DNA from: [Clostridium] citroniae WAL-17108
GTDB lineage: Bacteria; Bacillota; Clostridia; Lachnospirales; Lachnospiraceae
Length of the DNA: 64,000 nt
Assembly: GCF_000233455.1 (NCBI RefSeq)
Contig: NZ_JH376427.1
Coordinates: 128,035 to 192,034, forward strand
Reading direction: 5' to 3'
Position numbers and translations under genes: made by a program
The notes under the pieces: model-generated
Databases searched by the model: none
What the model was told of the DNA's origin: nothing
Seen by the model: the letters and a program-made list of their open reading frames with translations, nothing else
Shown here: piece after piece, positions 27,945-37,079 of the stretch
Layout of the letters: each line of letters begins with the position of its first letter
Position numbering within the stretch: position 1 is the first letter of the stretch

Positions 27945-28771
27945 TCATAATATATTTCCCGTGGTATGTCAATACTTCCGCTGAATACTTCCACCGCAGG
28001 ACCTGTCATAAACAGATGTCCCGTTCCCCTGTCCAGCCGGATCTGCAGGCTTCCGCCCCGCAGGCTGACCTGCACCTGGTCATCCACATACCCCATGAGG
28101 ATAGATGCCATCACACTGGCCGTGGCTCCGGTACCGCAGGCCCACGTCTCACCGCTGCCCCTTTCCCATACGCGCATCCTCAGATGTCCCCTGTCCACCA
28201 CCTGGATAAACTCCGTGTTCACCCGGTGGGGCTGGAACCTCTCATGCAGTTCAAAGGCCGGTCCTATCTTCTCCAGATCAAGACTGTCAATTTCTTCCAT
28301 ATAATAGACGGCATGGGGATTCCCCACATCAATACCCACAAACCGGTAGTCCGTCCCATCCACCGTGATGTCCTCGGGAAGCTCAGAAGTGAGGAAAGCC
28401 TCACCCATGTCCACCGTAATGGACACCGCCCTGCCATCCAGTATGTCCAGATCCAGGTTCTTGATCCCTCCCAGCGTCTCCACGGTGATCTGTCTGCGGT
28501 CCGCTGGCACAAGGCCGTGGTCGTAGGCATACTTGCCCACGCAGCGCACTCCGTTCCCGCACATGATGCCCTGGGAGCCGTCCGCATTGTACATCTCCAT
28601 TCTGCAGTCCGCCACATCCGAGGGGCAGATGAGGATCAGGCCATCTGAACCGATCCCAAAATGCCGGTCGCTGACAAACCTTGCAGTCTTGCCCGGCTCC
28701 TCTACTTTTTCCTTAAAACAGTCCACATATACATAATCATTTCCAATTCCCTGCATCTTTGTAAAATTCAT
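27941..28771 (-). CDS. dapF: Diaminopimelate epimerase DapF
   Basis: It converts LL- to meso-diaminopimelate for lysine and peptidoglycan. Both catalytic cysteines are present: C71 in MCGNGVRC and C212 in WACGTGA. FTKMQGIGNDYVYVD at the N-terminus and GNPHAV mid-protein are family motifs. At 276 residues it is normal. It lies 19 bases after the ANTAR gene on the same strand and next to dapL, so glnA, the ANTAR gene and dapF may form one transcript. Compare the cysteine-less paralogue at 30868-31743. Confidence 0.95.
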   Translation of the reverse strand: MNFTKMQGIGNDYVYVDCFKEKVEEPGKTARFVSDRHFGIGSDGLILICPSDVADCRMEMYNADGSQGIMCGNGVRCVGKYAYDHGLVPADRRQITVETLGGIKNLDLDILDGRAVSITVDMGEAFLTSELPEDITVDGTDYRFVGIDVGNPHAVYYMEEIDSLDLEKIGPAFELHERFQPHRVNTEFIQVVDRGHLRMRVWERGSGETWACGTGATASVMASILMGYVDDQVQVSLRGGSLQIRLDRGTGHLFMTGPAVEVFSGSIDIPREIYYD

Positions 28772-28790
28772 CGTTCCCTCCCGTCAAAAC

Positions 28791-29339
28791 TCACACATGG
28801 ATCAGACTGATCACCATCTGGGCTGTCTCCACCAGATTGGTTCCGCTGTCCATACTGCATTTCTGGATATATCTGTGAGCCTCCGACTCTGTCATGTTGT
28901 TCCGCTCCATCAACAGCTGCTTTGCCCGGGCGATCAGGTTCTGCTCCTCCTCGCTGCGCTCCTTTGGCTTGCCGCGCATCTTTCTGCGAAAGCGCATCTG
29001 GGCCTGGACCATCATTTCCAATGTATTTAGCAGATCATGGACCTTCAAAGGCATGGGCAGGCAGATGACATTGCCGGGGGCCTGGCCGCTCCATCTGCTG
29101 GGCGAAGAGATAAGGAGCATGTCAAATGTCCCCGGCAGGTATTGGCGCAGCTCGTCATACAGCATATCCTCGAACCGGTAACCGCTTACCACAATACCGC
29201 TGCTTAAGCCTTCCGCCGCCGAGAGGGTCTGTGCGCCCGAGGTGCAGACAGCAACCACCTGAAAACCGTTTCGCACCAGGATCCCCTTTATATTCTTTCC
29301 ATCCTCCGGTTTGGAGAATGCCACGATAATATTAGTCAC
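28791..29339 (-). CDS. nitR: ANTAR-domain antiterminator (NitR-like)
   Basis: The C-terminal ANTAR domain (residues about 125-180; ARAKQLLMERNNMTESEAHRYIQ) binds RNA hairpins to prevent termination. The N-terminal 115 residues resemble a receiver but lack the usual phospho-Asp (GIVVSGYRFED at that strand), so it is a pseudo-receiver. I use GTG 29339, which has GGAGG at seven bases; an upstream TTG would put the ribosome site inside the gene. It directly follows glnA, as nitR does in solvent-forming clostridia, and its likely target is the terminator in the glnA leader. Confidence 0.87.
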   Translation of the reverse strand: MTNIIVAFSKPEDGKNIKGILVRNGFQVVAVCTSGAQTLSAAEGLSSGIVVSGYRFEDMLYDELRQYLPGTFDMLLISSPSRWSGQAPGNVICLPMPLKVHDLLNTLEMMVQAQMRFRRKMRGKPKERSEEEQNLIARAKQLLMERNNMTESEAHRYIQKCSMDSGTNLVETAQMVISLIHV

Positions 29340-29356
29340 ATGTCTCACCTCCAAGT

Positions 29357-29373
29357 CCCTTGTCCGCTGAGAG
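29357..29373. repeat. Dispersed palindrome, family B partial copy
   Basis: CCCTTGTCCGCTGAGAG is the reverse complement of a family B arm (CTCTCAGCGGACAAGGG). It lies in the short gap between glnA and the ANTAR gene. Confidence 0.45.
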
Positions 29374-29380
29374 TAAGCAA

Positions 29381-30718
29381 TCAGTATTTATACAGATATT
29401 CGCTTACTTCCCAGTCCGTCACCTGGGCCCTGAAGTCACGCCATTCCTTTTCCTTTGCCTCCAGGTATTTGGTGTAAATATGTTCCCCCAGCACTCCCTT
29501 TATAAATGAATCCCCCTCATATGCCTCAATGGCGTCTCCCAGGGTCTCCGGGATGCGCTCCACATTCCTGGACCTCATCTCCTCTGGCTCCATGGTGAAC
29601 ATATTGCCCTCCACACAGGCGGGAAGCGCCATCTTTTTCTCAATCCCATCCAGGCCGGCACGCAGGCAGGCGGCCAGGGCCAGATACGGGTTCATGGCGG
29701 AATCCGGGCAGCGCAGCTCGATCCTCGTGTTTCCTCCCCTTGGGGAGGGGATGCGGATCAGGGAACTGCGGTTGGAGGTGGGCGACCACGCAATATAGAT
29801 GGGCGCATCATATCCCGGTATGAGGCGCTTGTAGGAATTGACAAGGGGATTTGTGAGGATGGTCATGGGTTTCATATGGTGGAGGATGCCCGCCATAAAG
29901 TAATATGCAGTGGCGCTCAGGCCCAGGGCATCGGTGTCATCCACAAACAGGTTCTTTCCCAGCATATCCGACAGGGACATGTTGATATGCATGCCGGAGC
30001 CGTTGACGCCTTCCTTGGGCTTGGGCATGAAGGTGGCATGAAGGCCGTGGCGCTTTGCAATGGTCTTGGCCGCCATCTTAAATGTCATGATATTATCTGC
30101 CGCGCAAAGGGCATCGGTGTACTGGAAATCGATCTCATGCTGCGCCGGAGCAATCTCGTGGTGGCTGGCCTCCACCTCAAAGCCCATCTCCTCCAGGTTG
30201 AGCACAATATCCCTGCGTACATTTTCCGCAAGGTCAATGGGGGACACGTCAAAATATCCCGCAGTCTCATGGGTGTTGGTGGTGGGCCTTCCCTCCTCGT
30301 CCGTATGGAACAGGAAAAACTCGCACTCCGGCCCAACGTTAAACACAAACCCCATATCCCTGGCCTTTTCCACCGCCCGTTTCAGCACATTCCTGGGATC
30401 CCCGGTAAAGGCCGTGCCATCGGGGTTATACACGTCGCAGATCAGCCTTGCCACCTTGCCCTGCTGGGGCCTCCATGGAAATATCTCAAAGGTATCCAGA
30501 TCCGGATACAGGTACATGTCGGACTCATCGATCCTGACAAATCCTTCAATGGCGGACCCGTCAAACATGCAGCGGTTCTCCAGTGCCTTGTTCAGCTGGC
30601 TTGAGGTAATGGCCACGTTCTTAAGCATGCCGAAAATATCCGTGAACTGAAGACGGATAAATTCCACATCCTCCTCTTCCACCATGCGGACAATGTCTTC
30701 CTTACTGTATTTGCTCAT
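29381..30718 (-). CDS. glnA: Glutamine synthetase type I (GlnA)
   Basis: It makes glutamine from glutamate, ammonia and ATP, the main ammonia entry route. Motifs include FTDIFGMLKN, MFDGSAIEGFVRI, GPECEFFLF, HHEIAPAQHEIDF, KPKEGVNGSGMHINMSL and SPRGGNTRIELRCPD. The length of 445 residues fits the GSI-alpha form, which is generally controlled by feedback rather than by adenylylation. It is preceded by a consensus promoter and a terminator hairpin in the leader, and followed by the ANTAR gene. Confidence 0.96.
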   Translation of the reverse strand: MSKYSKEDIVRMVEEEDVEFIRLQFTDIFGMLKNVAITSSQLNKALENRCMFDGSAIEGFVRIDESDMYLYPDLDTFEIFPWRPQQGKVARLICDVYNPDGTAFTGDPRNVLKRAVEKARDMGFVFNVGPECEFFLFHTDEEGRPTTNTHETAGYFDVSPIDLAENVRRDIVLNLEEMGFEVEASHHEIAPAQHEIDFQYTDALCAADNIMTFKMAAKTIAKRHGLHATFMPKPKEGVNGSGMHINMSLSDMLGKNLFVDDTDALGLSATAYYFMAGILHHMKPMTILTNPLVNSYKRLIPGYDAPIYIAWSPTSNRSSLIRIPSPRGGNTRIELRCPDSAMNPYLALAACLRAGLDGIEKKMALPACVEGNMFTMEPEEMRSRNVERIPETLGDAIEAYEGDSFIKGVLGEHIYTKYLEAKEKEWRDFRAQVTDWEVSEYLYKY

Positions 30719-30758
30719 CTTTCCTCTCCCTCTCTTGCAGACTGTGAAACCATAAAAT

Positions 30759-30791
30759 ACAAAAGGCAGGGCGCTTTGTGGCGCTCCCGCC
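30759..30791 (-). terminator. Terminator hairpin in the glnA leader (attenuator)
   Basis: On the minus strand GGCGGGAGCGC and GCGCCCTGCC form ten pairs with one bulged A around the six-base loop CACAAA, followed by TTTTGTATTTT. It lies between the glnA promoter and start codon, so readthrough must be regulated. ANTAR proteins act at hexaloop hairpins that compete with terminators. The loop lacks the canonical A1/G4 pattern and only one hairpin is seen, so a direct match is not proven. Confidence 0.7.
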
Positions 30792-30805
30792 TCAATACTA
30801 ACAAA

Positions 30806-30834
30806 AATATATCAGCAGATATTTTATTTGTCAA
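30806..30834 (-). promoter_or_regulatory. glnA promoter
   Basis: TTGACA (30834-30829) and TATATT (30811-30806) on the minus strand are separated by 17 bases. The predicted start near 30799 places the whole terminator hairpin inside the leader. Confidence 0.8.
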
Positions 30835-30867
30835 TGCGATTTAATGATTTCGTGGTTTTCACCAATA

Positions 30868-31743
30868 TCACTTTAATGCGCGAAGTTGTTCGGTAAAATG
30901 ATTACCTAATTTAATGGTGCCCACATACCCCACATCACCGGTCATGTGCACAATGCCCCGCTCATCGATCTCCAGTTCCAGTGTGCCGCCCGGCATCTGG
31001 ACCACCATCTTGGGATCTGTCAGGCCCAGGCGGTAGGCTGCGGCCGCCGCTGCGCAGCACCCGCTTCCCGATGCCAGGGTATAGCCCGCCCCTCTCTCAT
31101 AGACCTCGGTCTGTATGTGGGTACGGTCCAGCACCTTCATGATCTGGGTATTGATCTTTTCCGGAAACTGCTTTGCGCTCTCGGAATATTTCCCGATCCT
31201 GCACACCAGGTCCTTTGATATCTCATCCATGAGAATGACGCAGTGGGGGTTGCCGATGGACAGGCAGGTGACAGGGTAGGGGATCCTTCCAAAGACCATG
31301 GTCTCATTGATGATCTCCCTGCGGGGTCCCTCCACAGGCACGTCATCACTCCAGAAAGAGACCTTGCCCATGGAAGCCTTAAGCCTGGTCCCCTCCTCGT
31401 TGAGATAGTGGATGGCCGCCTCACCGCCCTGGGAATAGATGGTAAAATCCTTTTTCTGCACATAGCCCGCGTCTTTTAAGTACTTGGCAAAGATCCTCAC
31501 CCCGTTGCCGCTCTTTTCGGCAACGCTTCCGTCCGGATTCCACACCACCATGGAGATCCTGTCATTGTCAAGCACCGGCCCCTCCAGCACCCCATCGGCG
31601 CCCACGCCAAAATTCCGGTTGCACATCAGTTGTACATTAGACGGATTCAGCTCCATTTTATTTTTATTGGGATCATAGATCAGATAGTCGTTTCCAAGTC
31701 CATGATATTTTTCAACTGTTATCCTCAATTGCTTGCCCTCCAT
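30868..31743 (-). CDS. DapF-fold protein lacking both catalytic cysteines
   Basis: This 291-residue protein is clearly homologous to diaminopimelate epimerase: EKYHGLGNDYLIYD at the N-terminus, GVGADGVL, SGNGVR, IGNPHCVI and YERGAGYTLASGSG. Both catalytic positions are serine: S78 in KSGNGVR (normally CGNG) and about S225 in ASGSG (normally ACGTG). A true two-base epimerase with cysteines (27941-28771) is encoded 3 kb away. The protein is full length and otherwise well conserved, so another reaction or a binding role is likely. The start is uncertain: ATG 31743 has a poor ribosome site, and a TTG at 31782 is possible. Confidence 0.85.
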   Translation of the reverse strand: MEGKQLRITVEKYHGLGNDYLIYDPNKNKMELNPSNVQLMCNRNFGVGADGVLEGPVLDNDRISMVVWNPDGSVAEKSGNGVRIFAKYLKDAGYVQKKDFTIYSQGGEAAIHYLNEEGTRLKASMGKVSFWSDDVPVEGPRREIINETMVFGRIPYPVTCLSIGNPHCVILMDEISKDLVCRIGKYSESAKQFPEKINTQIMKVLDRTHIQTEVYERGAGYTLASGSGCCAAAAAAYRLGLTDPKMVVQMPGGTLELEIDERGIVHMTGDVGYVGTIKLGNHFTEQLRALK

Positions 31744-31900
31744 ATTTTTTCTGCACCAGTCGCCCCGTTCCCGGGTCACCAATCAGCATATTCTGTTTAT
31801 ATTTTAACAGGCATTTTTTTACAATTATATAGATATATTGCTATTTTATATTGCAAATCCTGCTGTATTTATTTTATACTATAAAAAAGGAGGTAATTAC

Positions 31901-32773
31901 ATGTATATAAACAGCGATCCGTCCGCCACCCCAAAGCAGGGATTCCTTCAGGGAGAATTCCGCCTGTTCCACATAAAAGATAAAGTACAGCGCGCCTATG
32001 AGCCCCACTACCACGATTTTCTCAAGATCGTGGTACTTTTGGAGGGAAATGTGACCTATATCATAGAGGGACGATCCTATTCCCTCCGTCCCGGCGACAT
32101 CGTGCTGGTGGACCGCGGACAGATCCACTGCCCCCAGGTGGATGCCTCCTCCCCCTATGAGCGGCTGATCCTGTATCTGTCTCCTGATTTTCTGGACCGG
32201 TACCGGGAAGGCGCCTCCTCCCTGGACAGCTGCTTTTCCACCGCCGCCTACCGCCACTCCAATGTGCTGCGGCTAAAGGATGAAGCCCGCCATCTTACCA
32301 TCTCCCTGCTAAAGAAACTGGAACACGCCCAGAACTGGCAGGAGGAGGAGTTTGCAGGCCCCCTGTACTGCCGCCTGCTGTGCCTTCAGTTTCTGGTGGA
32401 ATTAAACCGTGTGTCTCTGGACGATAATGCCCAGTATCTTCCGAACGGCGCCCTGAATTACCGTGTGTCAGGCCTCATCTCCTATATTAATGAACACCTC
32501 TGCGAGGACCTGAGCATCCGCAGCCTTTCCGCCTTAAACTGCGTCAGCCCTTACCACATGATGCGCATATTTAAGGAGGAAACAGGATACACCATCGGAA
32601 ACTATATCACGGAAAAGCGCCTTTTAAAGGCCCGCAACCTGCTGGCCGAAGGCACGGGGGCAACCCAGGCCTGCTATCTGTCGGGCTTTAACAATTACTC
32701 CACCTTTCTCAGAGCCTACAAGCAGCACTTTGGAGAGCTGCCCAAACGCTCCATGTGTGCTAAAAAAACCTAA
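31901..32773 (+). CDS. AraC-family transcriptional regulator
   Basis: The N-terminal cupin (residues about 15-110; YEPHYHDFLKIVVLLEGNV, LRPGDIVLVDRGQIHCP) senses a ligand. The C-terminal AraC domain (about 185-285; LSIRSLSALNCVSPYHMMRIFKEETG) binds DNA. ATG 31901 with AAGGAGGT fixes the start at 290 residues; the frame upstream is not translated. It is divergent from the DapF-like gene and lies 161 bases before the liv operon on the same strand, so it could act on either one. Confidence 0.88.
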   Translation: MYINSDPSATPKQGFLQGEFRLFHIKDKVQRAYEPHYHDFLKIVVLLEGNVTYIIEGRSYSLRPGDIVLVDRGQIHCPQVDASSPYERLILYLSPDFLDRYREGASSLDSCFSTAAYRHSNVLRLKDEARHLTISLLKKLEHAQNWQEEEFAGPLYCRLLCLQFLVELNRVSLDDNAQYLPNGALNYRVSGLISYINEHLCEDLSIRSLSALNCVSPYHMMRIFKEETGYTIGNYITEKRLLKARNLLAEGTGATQACYLSGFNNYSTFLRAYKQHFGELPKRSMCAKKT

Positions 32774-32800
32774 AAATAATAAAGTATTTTTTAAAATTCA

Positions 32801-32828
32801 TTGAAATTTTTATAATATCTGTTATAAT
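32801..32828 (+). promoter_or_regulatory. Promoter of the liv operon
   Basis: TTGAAA (32801-32806) and TATAAT (32823-32828) are separated by 16 bases in a very AT-rich stretch after the AraC gene. It lies about 107 bases before the livJ start. Confidence 0.75.
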
Positions 32829-32934
32829 ATATTCATTGTTTTCCCATTGAGGACAGTTGTCTTTGCTGCATGAACACGCGCTGGCAAATCCGCTGTGATC
32901 AATGAACTATCAAGCAAAACAGGAGGAATGTATT

Positions 32935-34095
32935 ATGAGAATCAGGAAAATCATGGCTATTACCATGGCTGCATGTCTGGCTGTTGGCGCCCTTGCAGGA
33001 TGCGGCAAAAAGGCGGAGGACAAAGTCATCAAGATCGGCGTATTTGAGCCAACCACAGGAGAGAACGGAGGCGGCGGCTTCCAGGAAGTACTGGGCATCC
33101 GCTATGCCAATAAGATCCATCCCACTGTAAAGATAAACGGCGAAGACTACAAGGTAGAGCTGGTGGAGGTTGACAACAAGTCCGACAAGACCGAGGCTGT
33201 CAATGCTGCCCAGAAGCTGGTAAGCGAGAAGGTAAGCGTTGTTCTGGGAAGCTATGGCTCCGGTGTGTCCATTGCCGCGGGACAGATTTTCGCAGATGCA
33301 AAGATTCCGGCCATCGGTTGTTCCTGCACCAACCCACAGGTAACCGAGGGCAATGACTACTACTTCCGTGTATGCTTTATCGATCCTTTCCAGGGCACTG
33401 TAATGGCCAACTACGCATTCCAAAACGGTGCAAAGAGCGCGGCCGTGATCACACAGCTGGGCGATGACTACTCCTCAGGACTGGGCTCTTTCTTTAAGGA
33501 CGCATTTGCCAAATTAGGCGGCGATATCGTGAGTGAAGAGCAGTTCCAGACCAACCAGACTGATTTTAAGGCAATCCTGACCAATATTAAGGCGGCTAAC
33601 CCTGATATCATCTTTGCTCCTTCCTCCATCACCACTGCCCCCCTTATTATCAAGCAGGCAAGGGAACTGGGGATCACCGCAACCATTGCTGCCGGTGATA
33701 CATGGGAGAACTCAACCATCATTGAGAATGCAGGCAAGGATTCCGAGGGCGTTGTGCTCTCCACCTTCTTTGACGAGGCCGAGCCGGCCAATGACGAGGC
33801 TTCCTCTTTCATCAAGGGCTTTAAGGAGTATCTGGTAGAGAATAAGCAGGAGGATATCATTCCGGCCGTATCCGCCCTGGGCTATGATTCCTACCTGGCG
33901 GCCATCAAGGCAATTGAGACAGCAGGCTCCACTGACACATCCGCGATCCGTGACGCGTTACAGGGTGTCCAGATCGATGGCGTCACAGGAAGCATTACCT
34001 TTAACGAGACAGGTGATGCCAACAAGGATATCGCTTTCATCAAGACGATCAAGGACGGCAAGTTCCAGTTCCTTACAACCACAACGGTAGAGTAA
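32935..34095 (+). CDS. livJ: Branched-chain amino acid ABC substrate-binding lipoprotein
   Basis: This extracytoplasmic binding protein for Leu/Ile/Val or related amino acids is anchored as a lipoprotein. The signal peptide ends in the lipobox ALAGC with the lipidated Cys at residue 23. Family features follow: IKIGVFEPTTGENGGGG, LGSYGSGVS, and the two lobes to residue 386. AGGAGG fixes the start. The gene leads the operon and is separated from livH by a hairpin, which should give it more transcript than the permeases. Confidence 0.93.
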   Translation: MRIRKIMAITMAACLAVGALAGCGKKAEDKVIKIGVFEPTTGENGGGGFQEVLGIRYANKIHPTVKINGEDYKVELVEVDNKSDKTEAVNAAQKLVSEKVSVVLGSYGSGVSIAAGQIFADAKIPAIGCSCTNPQVTEGNDYYFRVCFIDPFQGTVMANYAFQNGAKSAAVITQLGDDYSSGLGSFFKDAFAKLGGDIVSEEQFQTNQTDFKAILTNIKAANPDIIFAPSSITTAPLIIKQARELGITATIAAGDTWENSTIIENAGKDSEGVVLSTFFDEAEPANDEASSFIKGFKEYLVENKQEDIIPAVSALGYDSYLAAIKAIETAGSTDTSAIRDALQGVQIDGVTGSITFNETGDANKDIAFIKTIKDGKFQFLTTTTVE

Positions 34096-34119
34096 GACCA
34101 TAGTTACATATGACACAGA

Positions 34120-34153
34120 GGCCGCAGGCGGCAGCCAATGCCCTGCGGCCTTT
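34120..34153 (+). terminator. Intra-operon hairpin after livJ
   Basis: GGCCGCAGG (34120-34128) pairs with CCTGCGGCC (34142-34150) and is followed by only three T. It probably acts as a partial terminator or 3' stabiliser of the livJ message. Confidence 0.7.
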
Positions 34154-34217
34154 CTCCAGCTTTACCGATTTATGCCCATTCAGGATACTACTATTAAAAA
34201 ACAGGAGGCAGACTCTT

Positions 34218-35099
34218 ATGAGTTTAACAACATTTCTTCAGCAGTGCCTGACCGGTATTTCCCTTGGAGGCGCCTATGCGCTGATTGCCATTGGATATAC
34301 GCTGGTCTACGGCATCCTCCGTCTGATCAACTTCGCCCACGGCGACATTTTCATGATGGCAGGTTATTTTATGATCTTCGCAATGGCAAGTCTTCCATGG
34401 TTCATCGCGATCCCGGTGACGCTGCTTGTCACCGTTGTACTGGGTGTGTCCATTGAGCGCGTGGCTTACCGCCCCCTGCGCTCCGCCCCAAGGATGTCCG
34501 TTATGATTTCTGCCATCGGCGTTTCCTACCTGCTGCAGAACCTTGCCACCTATCTGTTCACAGCCCTTCCAAAAGGCTATCCGGAGATCCCTTTCCTGAA
34601 AAGGATCTATCAGATCGGCGGACTGTCCGCTTCCTTCGTGACCTTTCTGACCCCTGTCCTGACCCTGATCCTGGTGTACCTGCTGATCGCCCTGATCAAC
34701 CACACCAAGATCGGAATGGCAATGAGGGCCGTATCCAAGGATTATGAGACAGCATCCCTGATGGGTATCAAGATCAATAAAACCATCTCCTTTACCTTTG
34801 CCATCGGCTCCCTGCTGGCCGGCATCGGCTCCATCCTTTATTTCACGGACCGTATGACCGTATTCCCGTTCTCCGGCGCCCTGCCCGGGCTCAAGTGCTT
34901 TGTGGCAGCTGTATTCGGCGGGATCGGAAGCATCCCCGGCGCTGTGATCGGAGGCTTTATCCTGGGGCTTGGAGAGACAGCCCTGGTTGCCATGGGCCAG
35001 TCCACCTTCAGCGATGCATTTACATTTATCCTGTTGATCGTTATGCTTCTCATCCGTCCTACCGGCCTCTTTGGTGAGAAGACAACCGATAAAGTGTGA
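34218..35099 (+). CDS. livH: Branched-chain amino acid ABC permease LivH
   Basis: It is one of two membrane subunits of the ABC importer. It has about eight hydrophobic segments over 293 residues and family stretches LGGAYALIAIGYTLVYG, INFAHGD, MRAVSKDYETASLMGI and FGGIGSIPGAVIGG. ATG 34218 behind AGGAGG is used; the frame reads further upstream into the hairpin without a start signal. It is followed after 10 bases by livM. Confidence 0.94.
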   Translation: MSLTTFLQQCLTGISLGGAYALIAIGYTLVYGILRLINFAHGDIFMMAGYFMIFAMASLPWFIAIPVTLLVTVVLGVSIERVAYRPLRSAPRMSVMISAIGVSYLLQNLATYLFTALPKGYPEIPFLKRIYQIGGLSASFVTFLTPVLTLILVYLLIALINHTKIGMAMRAVSKDYETASLMGIKINKTISFTFAIGSLLAGIGSILYFTDRMTVFPFSGALPGLKCFVAAVFGGIGSIPGAVIGGFILGLGETALVAMGQSTFSDAFTFILLIVMLLIRPTGLFGEKTTDKV

Positions 35100-35109
35100 G
35101 GTGGCCAAC

Positions 35110-36225
35110 ATGAAAAATATGACAAAGAACAAAAACAAAGTTTATACCATTATTGCCCTGGCTGTGCTGATCGGCATCCTGGCCTTTCTTCAGTCTGACA
35201 AAGCGGAGTACAGCTACCAGATATCCATTCTGGAACGAAGCGCCATCTATGCGGTGGTGGCTGTTTCCATGAACCTTTTAACCGGCTTTACCGGACTGTT
35301 TTCCCTGGGCCAGGCGGGTTTTATGGCCATTGGCGCCTATGTTGTGGCCATTTTCACCATCCCGGTGGGCTCCCGGGCCAGCGTGTATTATGTAAGCGGC
35401 ATTTCCCCTGTGATCGCCAATGTACAGCTTCCCATTCCCGTGGCCCTTCTCCTTGGCGGACTGGCCGCAGCAGGGCTGGCAGCCTTGATCGGAATCCCTG
35501 TGCTGCGCCTTAAGAGCGACTATCTGGCCATTGCGACCCTGGGATTTTCAGAGATCATCCGGGCCTTTATCGCAGCCCCCATGTTTGACACCATTACCAA
35601 CGGCTCCTACGGCTTAAAGAGCATTCCGGGATTTCCCAATATCTTTGCGGTATTCGGACTGGCAGCCCTGTGCATCGGCCTTATGATGCTGCTGATCAAT
35701 TCCTCCTATGGCCGGGCCTTTAAATCCATCCGTGAGGATGAGATCGCCGCCCAGTCCATGGGCATCAACCTGTTCCACTACAAGGAGCTTTCCTTTGTCA
35801 TCTCCTCCTTTTTCACAGGCGTGGGCGGAGGAATGCTGGCCATGTTCATGCGCTCCATTGATTCCAAGACCTTTCAGGTGGCCCTTACATACGACATCCT
35901 GCTGATCGTGGTCCTGGGCGGCATCGGAAGCGTGACAGGCAGCGTGCTGGGATCCTTTGTGGTCACTGCCGGCCGCGAGGCACTGCGTTTCTTTGACGAT
36001 CCGCTGACCATTGCCGGTATTCACATCCCATTGTTCCGTTCCGGCTTCCGTATGGTCATCTTCTCCATCCTGCTGATGGCAGTGGTGCTCTTTTACAGCC
36101 GCGGCATCATGGGAAACAAGGAGTTTTCCTGGGAAGGGCTGTTCCGCCTGATCAGGGGCATCCCCCATAAGCTAAAGGGGAAAAAGAAAAAGGCCTCAGC
36201 CTCAAAGAAGGGGGGCGCACAGTAA
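35110..36225 (+). CDS. livM: Branched-chain amino acid ABC permease LivM
   Basis: It is the second membrane subunit, 371 residues with about ten hydrophobic segments. Motifs include LTGFTGLFSLGQAGFMAIGAY, LRLKSDYLAIATLGF, FKSIREDEIAAQSMGIN and GGIGSVTGSVLGS. The C-terminus is a basic tail rich in Lys. Its stop overlaps the livG start (TAATG), so the two are translationally coupled. Confidence 0.94.
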   Translation: MKNMTKNKNKVYTIIALAVLIGILAFLQSDKAEYSYQISILERSAIYAVVAVSMNLLTGFTGLFSLGQAGFMAIGAYVVAIFTIPVGSRASVYYVSGISPVIANVQLPIPVALLLGGLAAAGLAALIGIPVLRLKSDYLAIATLGFSEIIRAFIAAPMFDTITNGSYGLKSIPGFPNIFAVFGLAALCIGLMMLLINSSYGRAFKSIREDEIAAQSMGINLFHYKELSFVISSFFTGVGGGMLAMFMRSIDSKTFQVALTYDILLIVVLGGIGSVTGSVLGSFVVTAGREALRFFDDPLTIAGIHIPLFRSGFRMVIFSILLMAVVLFYSRGIMGNKEFSWEGLFRLIRGIPHKLKGKKKKASASKKGGAQ

Positions 36226-37079
36226 TGGACACCATTAAGAATGTACTTCATATGGATCATGTGACCATGCAGTTTGGCGGCGTGGTTGCTGTGAACGGAC
36301 TGTCGCTGGATGTAAATGAACACGAGATCGTGGCCCTCATCGGTCCCAACGGCGCTGGAAAGACAACCGCCTTCAACTGTGTCACCGGTATCTACCAGCC
36401 CACCTATGGCTCTGTATCCTTTAACAGCCAGGTCATACTGGCGGATACGCCCCAGGGCAAGATGCGCCGTCTCTATGCAGGTGATGTGGAGCCCACTGCC
36501 CTGACACCGGTGCGCAAGACGCCGGACCAGATTACCAGGCTGGGGATTGCCAGGACCTTCCAGAACATCCGTCTGTTCGGCAACCTGACCGTGTTTGAAA
36601 ATGTACTCATTGCCAAGCACATGCGGGCAAAACAAAATGTATTTTCCGCCGCCCTGCGCCTAAACCACGCGGAGGAAAAACGGATGAGGGATGAATCCCT
36701 CAGCCTTTTGGAAATGCAGGGCCTGGTGCATCTGAAGGATGAGACTGCCTCCTCCCTGCCTTACGGCCTCCAGCGCCGCCTGGAGATCGCCAGGGCACTG
36801 GCAACCAGCCCCAGCCTGCTGCTCCTTGATGAGCCTGCTGCGGGCATGAATCCCCAGGAAACCCAGGACCTCACTGATTTTATCAAACAGATCCGTGACG
36901 ATTACCACCTGACCATTTTCATGATCGAACACCACATGGATCTTGTCATGCAGATATCAGACCGTATCTATGTGCTGGATTTTGGCAAGCTCATTGCCCA
37001 GGGCACACCGGATGAGGTCCAGAACAATCCAAAAGTAATTGAAGCATACCTGGGGGTGAGTGACGATGTTAAAGATTAA
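36225..37079 (+). CDS. livG: Branched-chain amino acid ABC ATPase LivG
   Basis: It is one of the two cytosolic ATPases. It carries Walker A (GPNGAGKTT, near residue 38), the LivG-type [12 protein letters not shown], a signature region [15 protein letters not shown] and Walker [13 protein letters not shown]. The length is 284 residues. Its last bases overlap the livF start by 14. Confidence 0.95.
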   Translation: MDTIKNVLHMDHVTMQFGGVVAVNGLSLDVNEHEIVALIGPNGAGKTTAFNCVTGIYQPTYGSVSFNSQVILADTPQGKMRRLYAGDVEPTALTPVRKTPDQITRLGIARTFQNIRLFGNLTVFENVLIAKHMRAKQNVFSAALRLNHAEEKRMRDESLSLLEMQGLVHLKDETASSLPYGLQRRLEIARALATSPSLLLLDEPAAGMNPQETQDLTDFIKQIRDDYHLTIFMIEHHMDLVMQISDRIYVLDFGKLIAQGTPDEVQNNPKVIEAYLGVSDDVKD

